64,000 bases of DNA. Source: Mycolicibacterium monacense. GTDB taxonomy: Bacteria > Actinomycetota > Actinomycetes > Mycobacteriales > Mycobacteriaceae. The stretch covers positions 5,766,001 through 5,830,000 of the forward strand of contig NZ_AP022617.1 of NCBI RefSeq assembly GCF_010731575.1, given 5' to 3'. Each line of letters opens with the position of its first letter. The first letter of the stretch is position 1. The position numbers were made by a program, and so were the translations under genes. The notes under the pieces are model-generated. The model saw nothing but the letters and a program-made list of their open reading frames with translations, was not told where the DNA came from and searched no databases. Shown here one piece after another: positions 36,471-43,991 of the stretch.

Positions 36471-36968
36471 ATGACTGAGTCGTACCTGCTCGACATCGAG
36501 CTCAACACACTCGACGGCACCTCGACGTCTCTGAGGGAGCTGGCCGACGGCGCCGTGCTCGTGGTCAACGTCGCGTCGAAGTGCGGGCTCACCCCGCAGT
36601 ACAGCGCGCTGGAGAAGCTGGCGCAGGACTACGGCGACCGCGGTCTGACGGTGATCGGCGTGCCGTGCAACCAGTTCATGGGGCAGGAACCGGGGACGGC
36701 CGAAGAAATCCAGACGTTCTGCTCGACCACCTACGGCGTGACCTTCCCGCTGCTGGCCAAGACCGACGTCAACGGAGCCGACCGCCACCCGCTCTACGCC
36801 GAGCTGACGCAGACGCCCGACGCCGGCGGTGAGGCGGGCGACGTGCAGTGGAACTTCGAGAAGTTCCTGCTCGCGCCGGGCGGTGAGGTCGTCAACCGGT
36901 TCCGGCCGCGCACCGAACCCGACGCCCCCGAGGTGATCTCCGCCATCGAGGCCGTCCTCCCGAAATAG
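36471..36968 (+). CDS. glutathione-peroxidase-family thiol peroxidase
   Basis: A 165-residue thioredoxin-fold peroxidase. NVASKCGLTPQY carries the peroxidatic Cys near residue 40, GVPCNQFMGQEPG has the Gln of the catalytic set and a second Cys, and VQWNFEKFL contains the Trp/Asn. Since mycobacteria lack glutathione, the reductant is probably thioredoxin or mycothiol-linked. Cytosolic. Confidence 0.93.
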   Translation: MTESYLLDIELNTLDGTSTSLRELADGAVLVVNVASKCGLTPQYSALEKLAQDYGDRGLTVIGVPCNQFMGQEPGTAEEIQTFCSTTYGVTFPLLAKTDVNGADRHPLYAELTQTPDAGGEAGDVQWNFEKFLLAPGGEVVNRFRPRTEPDAPEVISAIEAVLPK

Positions 36969-37027
36969 ACAGCTGCCGTCGACGTGACGGCAACCGTCGG
37001 GACACCTCGAGTTGTCATGCTGCAGGC

Positions 37028-37732
37028 GTGGCTGGACAACTGATCCTCTCGATCTCCCACGTCAGCGCGCGCACCCTCGCCGACGTCGCCGGGTTCCGCG
37101 CCGAACTCGACGCCCGCGGTGTGCCGGCGTCGTTCCTGGTGGCTCCGCGCCTCAAGGGCGGCTACCGTCTCGACCGCGACGCTCCGACCGTCGAATGGCT
37201 GCGCGACCGGCGGGCATCCGGCGACGCGATCGTGCTGCACGGATTCGACGAGGCCGCCACCAAGAAGCGGCGCAGCGAGTTCGCCTCGCTTGCCGCACAC
37301 GAGGCCAACCTGCGACTGATGGGCGCCGACCGGGTGCTCGAACACCTCGGGCTGCGCACCCGGCTCTTCGCCGCGCCGGGCTGGACGGTGTCGCAGGGAA
37401 CCGTGATGGCACTGCCGCGCAACGGTTTCCGAGTGCTCGCCGGGCTCGGCGGCGTGACCGACCTGGTTCGCGGAACGACGATGCGGGCCCGCGTGGTGGG
37501 CGTCGGCGCAGGATTTCTGACCGAGCCGTGGTGGTGTCGCACCGTGGTGCTCACCGCCGAGCGCACCGCCCGGCGCGCCGGCGTGGTCCGACTCAACGTC
37601 TCGGCCAAGCAACTCGGCCGGATCGGACCGCGACGAGCCGTGCTGGATGCGATCGACCTCGCGTTGATGCACCGGTGCGCACCCCAGGTGTACCGGTGGG
37701 GACCCGGTGCCGCGCTGAGCGATGCCGCCTAG
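37028..37732 (+). CDS. DUF2334-type polysaccharide-deacetylase-fold protein
   Basis: A 234-residue protein. ILSISHVSARTL replaces the usual SxDD opening of NodB-fold enzymes, VLHGFDEAATKKRRSEFASL provides the His-Gly strand, and LFAAPGWTVS matches the APPxW strand of this superfamily. DUF2334 proteins are predicted deacetylases. The first metal Asp pair is not obvious here, so catalytic competence is uncertain. The GTG start is at 37028. Confidence 0.75.
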   Translation: MAGQLILSISHVSARTLADVAGFRAELDARGVPASFLVAPRLKGGYRLDRDAPTVEWLRDRRASGDAIVLHGFDEAATKKRRSEFASLAAHEANLRLMGADRVLEHLGLRTRLFAAPGWTVSQGTVMALPRNGFRVLAGLGGVTDLVRGTTMRARVVGVGAGFLTEPWWCRTVVLTAERTARRAGVVRLNVSAKQLGRIGPRRAVLDAIDLALMHRCAPQVYRWGPGAALSDAA

Positions 37733-37743
37733 ACCGTCGCCGT

Positions 37744-38397
37744 CTAGAACTCGGTGCTGCTCTCCTCGTCGAGGACCTGGAAGTCGGTGTCGGTCATCTC
37801 GCTCAAGCGCCCGTAGAAGATCCCGCGGGCGCTCGGGTCGATGATGCCCTGGTGGATCGGCACCGCGTGGGCCGGTGCGACGGCCCTCAGGTACTCGACG
37901 GCCTCGGAGATCTTCATCCAGGGCGCCGCCGCCGGCGCCGCCAGCACGTCGACCGGTTCACCGGGTTCGAACAGCGCGTCGCCGGGGTGCATGAGCCGGG
38001 CCGGATGATCACCGTCGCCGATCAGATACGAGATGTTGTCGATCTCGGGCAGTTCGGGGTGGATGATCGCGTGGTGGCCGCCTACCCCGCGGACGGTCAG
38101 GTGGCCGACGGTGAACGCGTCGCCCGCGTGCACCGCGCGCCACGAGCCGCCGAGTTGTTGTGCGGTCTGCGGATCGCAGTACAGCGCGGCCTGCGGATTC
38201 GCGTCGAGCAGCGCCGGTAGGCGGTTGACGTCGGCGTGGTCGGGATGCTGATGGGTGATCAGGATCGCCGACAGACCGGTGATGCCCTCGAATCCGTGCG
38301 AGAACGTGCCTGGATCGAACAAAACCGTTGTCTCAGACGCGGAACCGTCCGAAAAGCTCGCGAGTAGGCACGAATGGCCGAAATGGGTCAATTGCAT
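37744..38397 (-). CDS. metallo-beta-lactamase-fold hydrolase
   Basis: A 217-residue hydrolase of the UlaG/L-ascorbate-lactonase-like MBL branch. The N-terminus is MQLTHFGHSCLL, the metal motif is THQHPDHAD (HxHxDH), with GGHHAIIHPE and LMHPGDALF supplying the further His and Asp and a C-terminal PIHQG. All metal ligands are present. It corresponds to Rv0786c. Substrate unknown. It is divergent from the secreted-protein gene at 38443. Confidence 0.9.
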   Translation of the reverse strand: MQLTHFGHSCLLASFSDGSASETTVLFDPGTFSHGFEGITGLSAILITHQHPDHADVNRLPALLDANPQAALYCDPQTAQQLGGSWRAVHAGDAFTVGHLTVRGVGGHHAIIHPELPEIDNISYLIGDGDHPARLMHPGDALFEPGEPVDVLAAPAAAPWMKISEAVEYLRAVAPAHAVPIHQGIIDPSARGIFYGRLSEMTDTDFQVLDEESSTEF

Positions 38398-38442
38398 GGC
38401 TATATTGTGGCGCTCAGGCGGGGGCCGGTGGTGGGGGTTTGA

Positions 38443-39111
38443 ATGCGGTTGCTGGTGGCGGCGGTGCTGGCGAGTTGCGGGTGGGCGTTCGTGACGCCGG
38501 CCGCGGCGACGGCCAACCCGATGGACTGCCCGCCGAACTGCGACCGGATTCCCCGGTCGGCGTGGATCGCGCCGACCTCGATACCGCTGTACGACGTGTA
38601 CCGCTGGCCGGAGCTGTCGACGTTGTCGGTCACCGCCGTCACGCCCCGGTTCCGGTTCGAGGAGACGTGCGCGACCCCGCCGATGGCTATTGACGACCCG
38701 TGCACGTGGGCGGTTGCGGCGAGGGCGTCGGTCACATCACCGGACGGGCAGTGGCATCTGCAGGCGCAGGTCATGCACTGGCGCGGGGACGTGTGGCAGG
38801 GCGGCCAACTGGCGACCGCGGTGTTCGACGACGCGGTCGCCGCGCTGCGCGCATGCCAGCGCACCGCCCCGTCGGCGTCCCCGTCGATCACCACGTTCGA
38901 GCCAACGAGGTTGGCCGCGGTGGTGAGCGCCCCCGACCGCGCGGTGCTGCATCAGTACCTGGTCGCCGAGCCGCGCAACAGCACGGTCACCGAACTGGCG
39001 CTGTGGTCCACGGCCCAGCCGTCGGTGCTCTGGCGACCGGTGCCGGACGCTTTCGTGCTCGATGCGATGGGCGCGCCGCTGTGTACCGCCTACATCGGCT
39101 CATGCCGGTAG
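38443..39111 (+). CDS. secreted protein of unknown function upstream of purS
   Basis: A 222-residue protein with a Sec signal (residues 1-25, cleavage near AANP after ATA). The mature part has six Cys, including MDCPPNCDR and LCTAYIGSCR at the ends, so disulfides are likely. A sensor-like beta region lies in between (STLSVTAVTPRFRFEETC). It may resemble extracytoplasmic PknH-type sensor domains, but I am not sure. It lies 36 bp before purS with an independent purS promoter between. Confidence 0.72.
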   Translation: MRLLVAAVLASCGWAFVTPAAATANPMDCPPNCDRIPRSAWIAPTSIPLYDVYRWPELSTLSVTAVTPRFRFEETCATPPMAIDDPCTWAVAARASVTSPDGQWHLQAQVMHWRGDVWQGGQLATAVFDDAVAALRACQRTAPSASPSITTFEPTRLAAVVSAPDRAVLHQYLVAEPRNSTVTELALWSTAQPSVLWRPVPDAFVLDAMGAPLCTAYIGSCR

Positions 39112-39134
39112 CCGGCGCAGCGCCGCTGTACCGG

Positions 39135-39140
39135 TAAAGT
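39135..39140 (+). promoter_or_regulatory. -10 hexamer of predicted leaderless purS mRNA
   Basis: TAAAGT, then 7 nt, then the GTG at 39148. Confidence 0.55.
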
Positions 39141-39147
39141 CATCGGC

Positions 39148-39387
39148 GTGGCGAAGGTGGTGGTGCACGTGATGCCCAAGGCGGAGATCCTCGACCCCCA
39201 GGGGCAGGCGATCGTCGGCGCCCTGGGTCGTCTCGGTGTGACGGGCGTCTCAGATGTCCGTCAAGGCAAACGATTCGAGTTGGAGTTCGACGGCGACGTC
39301 ACGGACGAGACGGTGGCCGAGATCGCCGAATCGCTGCTGGCGAACACCGTCATCGAGGACTGGTCGGTCAGTAGAGAGGGCGCATGA
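39148..39387 (+). CDS. purS: FGAM synthase subunit PurS
   Basis: The 79-residue small subunit of phosphoribosylformylglycinamidine synthase ([15 protein letters not shown], then [17 protein letters not shown]). It bridges PurL and PurQ. Overlaps purQ by ATGA. Its presence fits the short 768-residue PurL encoded at 47767. Confidence 0.96.
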   Translation: MAKVVVHVMPKAEILDPQGQAIVGALGRLGVTGVSDVRQGKRFELEFDGDVTDETVAEIAESLLANTVIEDWSVSREGA

Positions 39388-40058
39388 GCGCCCGGGTGGG
39401 AGTGATCACCTTCCCCGGAACCCTCGACGACGTCGACGCGGCCCGCGCGGTGCGCCTCGCCGGCGGTGAGCCGGTCAGCCTGTGGCACGCCGACGCCGAC
39501 CTCAAGAAGGTCGACGCCGTCATCGTGCCCGGCGGGTTCTCCTACGGCGACTACTTGCGTGCGGGGGCGATCGCGAAGTTCGCACCGGTCATGGGTGAGG
39601 TCGTGCGCGCCGCCGAGGGCGGTATGCCGGTGCTCGGCATCTGCAACGGCTTTCAAGTGCTGTGCGAAGCCGGGCTGCTGCCCGGGGCGCTGACCCGCAA
39701 CATCGGTCTGCACTTCATCTGCCGCGACACCTGGCTGCAGGTCGCCTCCAACACCTCGGCATGGACCACCCGCTACGAGAACGGCGCCGATCTGCTCATC
39801 CCGCTGAAGTCGGGGGAGGGCCGCTACGTCGCCAGCGAGAAAGTCCTCGACGAGCTCGAGGGCGAGGGCCGGGTGGTGTTCCGCTACCGCGAGAACCTCA
39901 ACGGATCGATGCGCGACATCGCCGGCATCAGCTCGGCGAACGGGCGCGTCGTCGGCCTCATGCCGCACCCCGAACACGCCACCGAGGCGCTCACCGGCCC
40001 CTCCGATGACGGCCTGGGGTTGTTCTACTCGGCGCTCGACGCGGTGCTGACCGTCTAG
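39384..40058 (+). CDS. purQ: FGAM synthase glutaminase subunit PurQ
   Basis: A 224-residue class I glutamine amidotransferase that supplies ammonia to PurL. The nucleophile Cys is in [13 protein letters not shown], and the His/Glu pair is in [10 protein letters not shown]. The N-terminus has the [16 protein letters not shown] strand. Translationally coupled to purS. Confidence 0.97.
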   Translation: MSARVGVITFPGTLDDVDAARAVRLAGGEPVSLWHADADLKKVDAVIVPGGFSYGDYLRAGAIAKFAPVMGEVVRAAEGGMPVLGICNGFQVLCEAGLLPGALTRNIGLHFICRDTWLQVASNTSAWTTRYENGADLLIPLKSGEGRYVASEKVLDELEGEGRVVFRYRENLNGSMRDIAGISSANGRVVGLMPHPEHATEALTGPSDDGLGLFYSALDAVLTV

Positions 40059-40251
40059 GTTCGGTCGCCAGTACCTCGTATCAGGCTGCGCCGCTGCGCT
40101 ATTGGCGCTCCAAGCGTGCGTTCCGGCTCTGAAACGCGCCTGAAACGTCTTTGCCACCTGCCGGTAGTCACCTCGTCATAGTGTCCGCGCGGTAATGCAA
40201 TCGACGGACCGCGACGCCGGGCCCGTTTCGCCGCGGTGTTCGGAGGTACGC

Positions 40252-41550
40252 ATGAAGGTCTTGGCCCACCCCGCAGTCCAGATCGGCATCGCCGCAATCG
40301 CGGGACTGGCGTTCGGGCTGAGCGTCGGCGAGTGGGCGGCGAACCTGAAGTTCATCGGGGACATGTTCATCCGACTCATCCAGATGTCGATCGTGCCGCT
40401 GGTGATGGCGTCGGTGATCGTCGCGACCGGCTCGATGAACGGCGCAGGAACAGGCCGGATCGCACTGCGCACGTTCAAGTGGATGCTCGGTTTCTCCGCC
40501 GTCGCAGCGGTCCTGGCCTGGCTGCTCGGCGAACTGATCCGGCCCGGCGCCGGCATGGTCTTCGACGGGGAACTGGACTCCGAGCTCGCGGGGTCGGCCG
40601 ACGAGGCGCTGGGCTGGCAGGAGACGCTACTCAACTTCGTCTCGACGAACATCTTCGACGCGATGTCGACCGCGTCGATGGTGCCGATCATCGTGTTCTC
40701 GCTGCTGTTCGGACTCGCCCTGCGCACCCAGATCAACAAGACCGGCGACACCAGGGTCCTCACCCTCATCGATCAGATTCAGCAGGTCGTGCTCACCATG
40801 ATCCGGCTGGTCATGTACATCGCGCCGATCGGCGTGTTCTGTCTGCTGGCGGCGCTGGCCGGCGACGTCGGCTTCGCGGTCGTGACGTCGGCGCTGAAGT
40901 ACCTGGGCGCGACCCTGCTCGGCGTGCTCATCCTCTTCGCCTTGTTCGTCGTGGTCGTCACCCTGCGCACGCGGCTGAACCCGGCGAAGCTGCCCGGCAA
41001 GCTCGCCGAGCAGACCGCGATCGCGATCACCACGACGAGTTCGGCGGTGACCTTCCCGACGGTGCTGAAGAACACCGTCGAAAAATTCGGGGTCAGCCAG
41101 AAGATCGCGAACTTCACGCTGTCGATCGGGTTGACGATGGGGTCGTACGGAGCCGTGCTCAACTACGTGATCGTCGTCCTGTTCCTCGCCCAGGCGGGCG
41201 GCGTCGACTTGAGTTTCGGTCAGATCGCGTTCGGCATGGGTCTCGCGATCCTGCTCAACATGGGAACGATCACTGTTCCGGGCGGCTTCCCGGTTGTCGC
41301 CATGTTCCTCGCGACGTCACTTGATCTGCCGTTCGAGGCCGTCGGGTTGCTGATCGCCGTCGACTGGTTCGCCGGCATCTTCCGCACGTTCCTCAACGTG
41401 AACGGCGACACCTTCGTCGCGATGCTGGTCGCCAACGCCGATGACGAAATCGATCGCGACGTCTACAACGGGACGAAGACGATGATCGCCGATGAGATCG
41501 ATCTCGAAGAGCTCGAAGGCGCGATGGCCCGTGCCGACGATGCCGACTGA
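40252..41550 (+). CDS. dicarboxylate/amino acid:cation symporter (DAACS/SLC1 family)
   Basis: A 432-residue membrane transporter with eight or so helices and two re-entrant loops. The Ser-rich loop TTTSSAVTFPTVLKN, the Asn/Gly-rich TM7 segment LTMGSYGAVLNYV and the second loop MGTITVPGGF are diagnostic. It would import glutamate, aspartate or C4-dicarboxylates with Na+ or H+. The ATG at 40252 follows CGGAGGTACGC. It lies 193 bp after purQ with its own promoter region. In M. tuberculosis this position holds unrelated genes. Confidence 0.93.
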   Translation: MKVLAHPAVQIGIAAIAGLAFGLSVGEWAANLKFIGDMFIRLIQMSIVPLVMASVIVATGSMNGAGTGRIALRTFKWMLGFSAVAAVLAWLLGELIRPGAGMVFDGELDSELAGSADEALGWQETLLNFVSTNIFDAMSTASMVPIIVFSLLFGLALRTQINKTGDTRVLTLIDQIQQVVLTMIRLVMYIAPIGVFCLLAALAGDVGFAVVTSALKYLGATLLGVLILFALFVVVVTLRTRLNPAKLPGKLAEQTAIAITTTSSAVTFPTVLKNTVEKFGVSQKIANFTLSIGLTMGSYGAVLNYVIVVLFLAQAGGVDLSFGQIAFGMGLAILLNMGTITVPGGFPVVAMFLATSLDLPFEAVGLLIAVDWFAGIFRTFLNVNGDTFVAMLVANADDEIDRDVYNGTKTMIADEIDLEELEGAMARADDAD

Positions 41551-41615
41551 ACGCCGAGTCGGGCGGGAATCGACCCTGACGCACGTTCGATCGGTTCGAC
41601 CGTCAAGATGAAGAG

Positions 41616-42875
41616 ATGCCAGCCAGCCCCCAGAGCCTGTGCGCCTTCATCGATGCCTCGCCGTCCCCGTTCCATGTGTGCGGCACCGTCGCGGACCGAC
41701 TGCGCGACGCCGGCTTCACCGAACTCGCCGAAGGCGACGCGTGGCCGTCGGCGGCCGGTGACTACTTCACGGTGCGGGCCGGCTCACTGGTGGCGTGGCG
41801 GGCCGGTGAGAACCCCCATGCCCCGTTCCGCATCGTCGGCGGCCATACGGACAGCCCGAACCTGCGCGTCAAACAACACCCGGACCGGTTCGTATCCGGT
41901 TGGCGCATCGTGGCTTTGCAGCCCTACGGCGGTGCGTGGCTGAACTCCTGGCTGGACCGGGACCTCGGGATCAGCGGCAGACTGTCGATCCGGGCGGGTG
42001 ACTCGCTCGAACACCGGCTGATCCGCATCGACGAACCGATTCTGCGGGTGCCGCAGCTGGCGATCCACCTCTCCGAAGACCGCAAGGGCGTCAGCCTCGA
42101 CCCGCAGCGTCACGTGAACGCGGTGTGGGGGGTGGGTGGTTCGGCTCGTTCGTTCCTGGGCTACATCGCTGACCGGGCGGGGGTCGCCGAGGATGCCGTG
42201 CTCGCCGCGGATCTCATGACCCATGATCTGGCGCCGTCGACGTTGGTCGGCGCGGACCGCGAACTGGTCAGTGCGCCAAGGCTGGACAATCAGGCGACGT
42301 GTTATGCGGGCCTGGAGGCGCTGTTGGCGGCGCAGCCTCGCGATGTGGTGCCGGTGTTGGCGCTCTTCGACCACGAGGAGGTCGGATCCACGTCCGATCA
42401 CGGGGCTCAATCAGAGCTGCTGCCAACGGTTTTGGAGAGAATCACGCTGGCGGCCGGCGGACACCGTGAGGATTTGCTGCGACGGATGTCCGGCTCGGTG
42501 GTGGCATCGGGCGACATGGCGCACGCGACTCATCCCAACTACCCGGAGCGCCACGAACCCGGCCACCTCATCGAGGTGAACGCCGGGCCGGTGCTCAAGG
42601 TGCAGCCGAACCTGCGTTACGCCACGGACGGACGCACCGCTGCGACGTTCGCGCTGGCGTGTGCGCAGGCCGGGGTGCCGATGCAACGCTACGAACATCG
42701 GGCCGACCTGCCGTGCGGGTCCACGATCGGGCCGATGACGTCGGCGCGCACCGGGATTCCCACCGTGGACGTCGGCGCCGCGCAGTTGGCCATGCATTCC
42801 GCGCGCGAAGTCATGGGTGCCGATGATGTCGCGGCGTACTCCGCGGCGCTGCAGGCGTTCTTGTCACCGGCCTGA
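41616..42875 (+). CDS. apeB: M18-family aminopeptidase (aspartyl-aminopeptidase-like)
   Basis: A 419-residue zinc aminopeptidase. The metal ligands appear in [13 protein letters not shown] (His, then Asp), [13 protein letters not shown] (bridging Asp), [17 protein letters not shown] (catalytic Glu pair) and a late His in [20 protein letters not shown] is family-specific. It corresponds to Rv0800 (called pepC there). Cytosolic; removes N-terminal acidic or other residues. Confidence 0.94.
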   Translation: MPASPQSLCAFIDASPSPFHVCGTVADRLRDAGFTELAEGDAWPSAAGDYFTVRAGSLVAWRAGENPHAPFRIVGGHTDSPNLRVKQHPDRFVSGWRIVALQPYGGAWLNSWLDRDLGISGRLSIRAGDSLEHRLIRIDEPILRVPQLAIHLSEDRKGVSLDPQRHVNAVWGVGGSARSFLGYIADRAGVAEDAVLAADLMTHDLAPSTLVGADRELVSAPRLDNQATCYAGLEALLAAQPRDVVPVLALFDHEEVGSTSDHGAQSELLPTVLERITLAAGGHREDLLRRMSGSVVASGDMAHATHPNYPERHEPGHLIEVNAGPVLKVQPNLRYATDGRTAATFALACAQAGVPMQRYEHRADLPCGSTIGPMTSARTGIPTVDVGAAQLAMHSAREVMGADDVAAYSAALQAFLSPA

Positions 42876-42890
42876 TTTATCGTCGGCTCC

Positions 42891-43238
42891 ATGGCGATGA
42901 CCGTGGAGATGATCACGTTCGACTGCACCGATCCCGACGCGCTGGCCCAGTGGTGGGCGGAGGCGGTCGGCGGCGAGGTGACGGCGTTGGAGCCAGGTGA
43001 GTTCGTGGTGGTCATCCGTGAGGGCGGACCGCGGCTGGGCTTCCAGAAGGTGCCGGACGTGACGCCGGGCAAGAACCGCGTGCACGTCGACTTCACCGCC
43101 GCCGACGTCGACGCGGAGGTGTCGCGCCTCGTCGGACTCGGCGCCTCGGAGACGGCCAGGCACAGTTTTGGGGACGAGTTCAGCTGGGTCGTGCTGACGG
43201 ATCCCGCCGGGAACGCGTTCTGCATCGGGAGTGCGTGA
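42891..43238 (+). CDS. VOC-superfamily (glyoxalase-like) protein
   Basis: A 115-residue single-domain vicinal-oxygen-chelate protein (ITFDCTDPDALAQWWAEAVGGEV, then LGFQKVPDVTPGKNRVHVDFTAADVDAEV, then VVLTDPAGNAFCIG). The His of HVDF is a typical metal ligand. It corresponds to Rv0801. The ATG at 42891 or the ATG two codons later may be used. Confidence 0.9.
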   Translation: MAMTVEMITFDCTDPDALAQWWAEAVGGEVTALEPGEFVVVIREGGPRLGFQKVPDVTPGKNRVHVDFTAADVDAEVSRLVGLGASETARHSFGDEFSWVVLTDPAGNAFCIGSA

Positions 43239-43901
43239 ATCGCCCGCGTTTATTTGCTAGATGTCCACCTCCCGGTCAGATGACCCTACCGTGGCCGACG
43301 CATATGTTCGCCGCGGTGGTGCAATCCGCTCAGATTCTTGAGTAGGCACATTCAACTGTGTGTTCCGTATTACCGCGCGCCGTGAGCAAACATCGCCCAA
43401 CTGCATGGTGACGGACTGCGCGGTTTCAGCAACCACCCCCGCATGGGTAGCCGTCTCCCGCATGATCGCCGGGCCCGCAGCGCCGCAGATGTCAGCAACG
43501 CTCCCCGTCTGCGACGCAGACGATCTCCGGAATAACAGTGGTGACGTGTTTCATGCGGGTGGCGAGCAACGACAGGCGAGCGTGTGAGTGTTTCAGCTGC
43601 AACAGAATCCGCAGGCTGAGGCAATTTCAAGATCGGCTGGCGTAGGTGGCCATGGCGGGCGACCTAGGAGGGCGTCGGACAAGAAAAGTGGCTGACTGCT
43701 GCCTTGCTGCGGGCAGCACGAACCGCGGGGGGCCAGTGCCAGTTACCCGGGGTCCTCGCGCCATGAGCTGTCCCATGGAATGGGTCGGTATCAAGATCGC
43801 ACCATCAGCGAAATTATGCTGGCGATGCCGTTATGCAAGCTGCCTATCCGCAGGTGAGGCGGTGGTTTACCTGCAGAGATGATTTCATGTTCAACTGAAT
43901 C
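43239..43901. other. long intergenic region without gene
   Basis: About 660 bases with lower GC than the flanks and no credible gene on either strand: short frames lack family motifs and Shine-Dalgarno sequences. Nothing repetitive is visible until the phased repeats begin at 43902. Its composition suggests remnants of deleted DNA. Confidence 0.5.
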
Positions 43902-43940
43902 TCAGATGCAGCTCAGGTTTTTTTCAGGTTCTCTCAGGTT
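43902..43940 (+). promoter_or_regulatory. four phased TCAG(A/G)T direct repeats
   Basis: TCAGATG at 43902 and TCAGGTT at 43913, 43924 and 43934, spaced 11, 11 and 10 bp, i.e. on the same helix face. They cover the -35 region of the TAGCTT hexamer at 43946. The arrangement fits cooperative binding of an OmpR-family response regulator activating the PE-PPE-type gene. Confidence 0.6.
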
Positions 43941-43945
43941 CGTGT

Positions 43946-43951
43946 TAGCTT
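43946..43951 (+). promoter_or_regulatory. -10 hexamer of the PE-PPE-domain gene
   Basis: TAGCTT with no good -35. The phased repeats occupy the -35 position, as in an activator-dependent promoter. Transcription would start near 43958, giving a leader of about 34 nt that holds GGGGAG before the GTG. Confidence 0.45.
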
Positions 43952-43991
43952 CGTCACAGACCAACGGTTGGTTGCTGAAGGGGAGTCAGTA

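Noticed and set aside
43370..43882. Several short frames in the long gap before the PE-PPE-type gene
   Set aside because: None has family motifs, membrane segments or a Shine-Dalgarno, and both strands are equally open.
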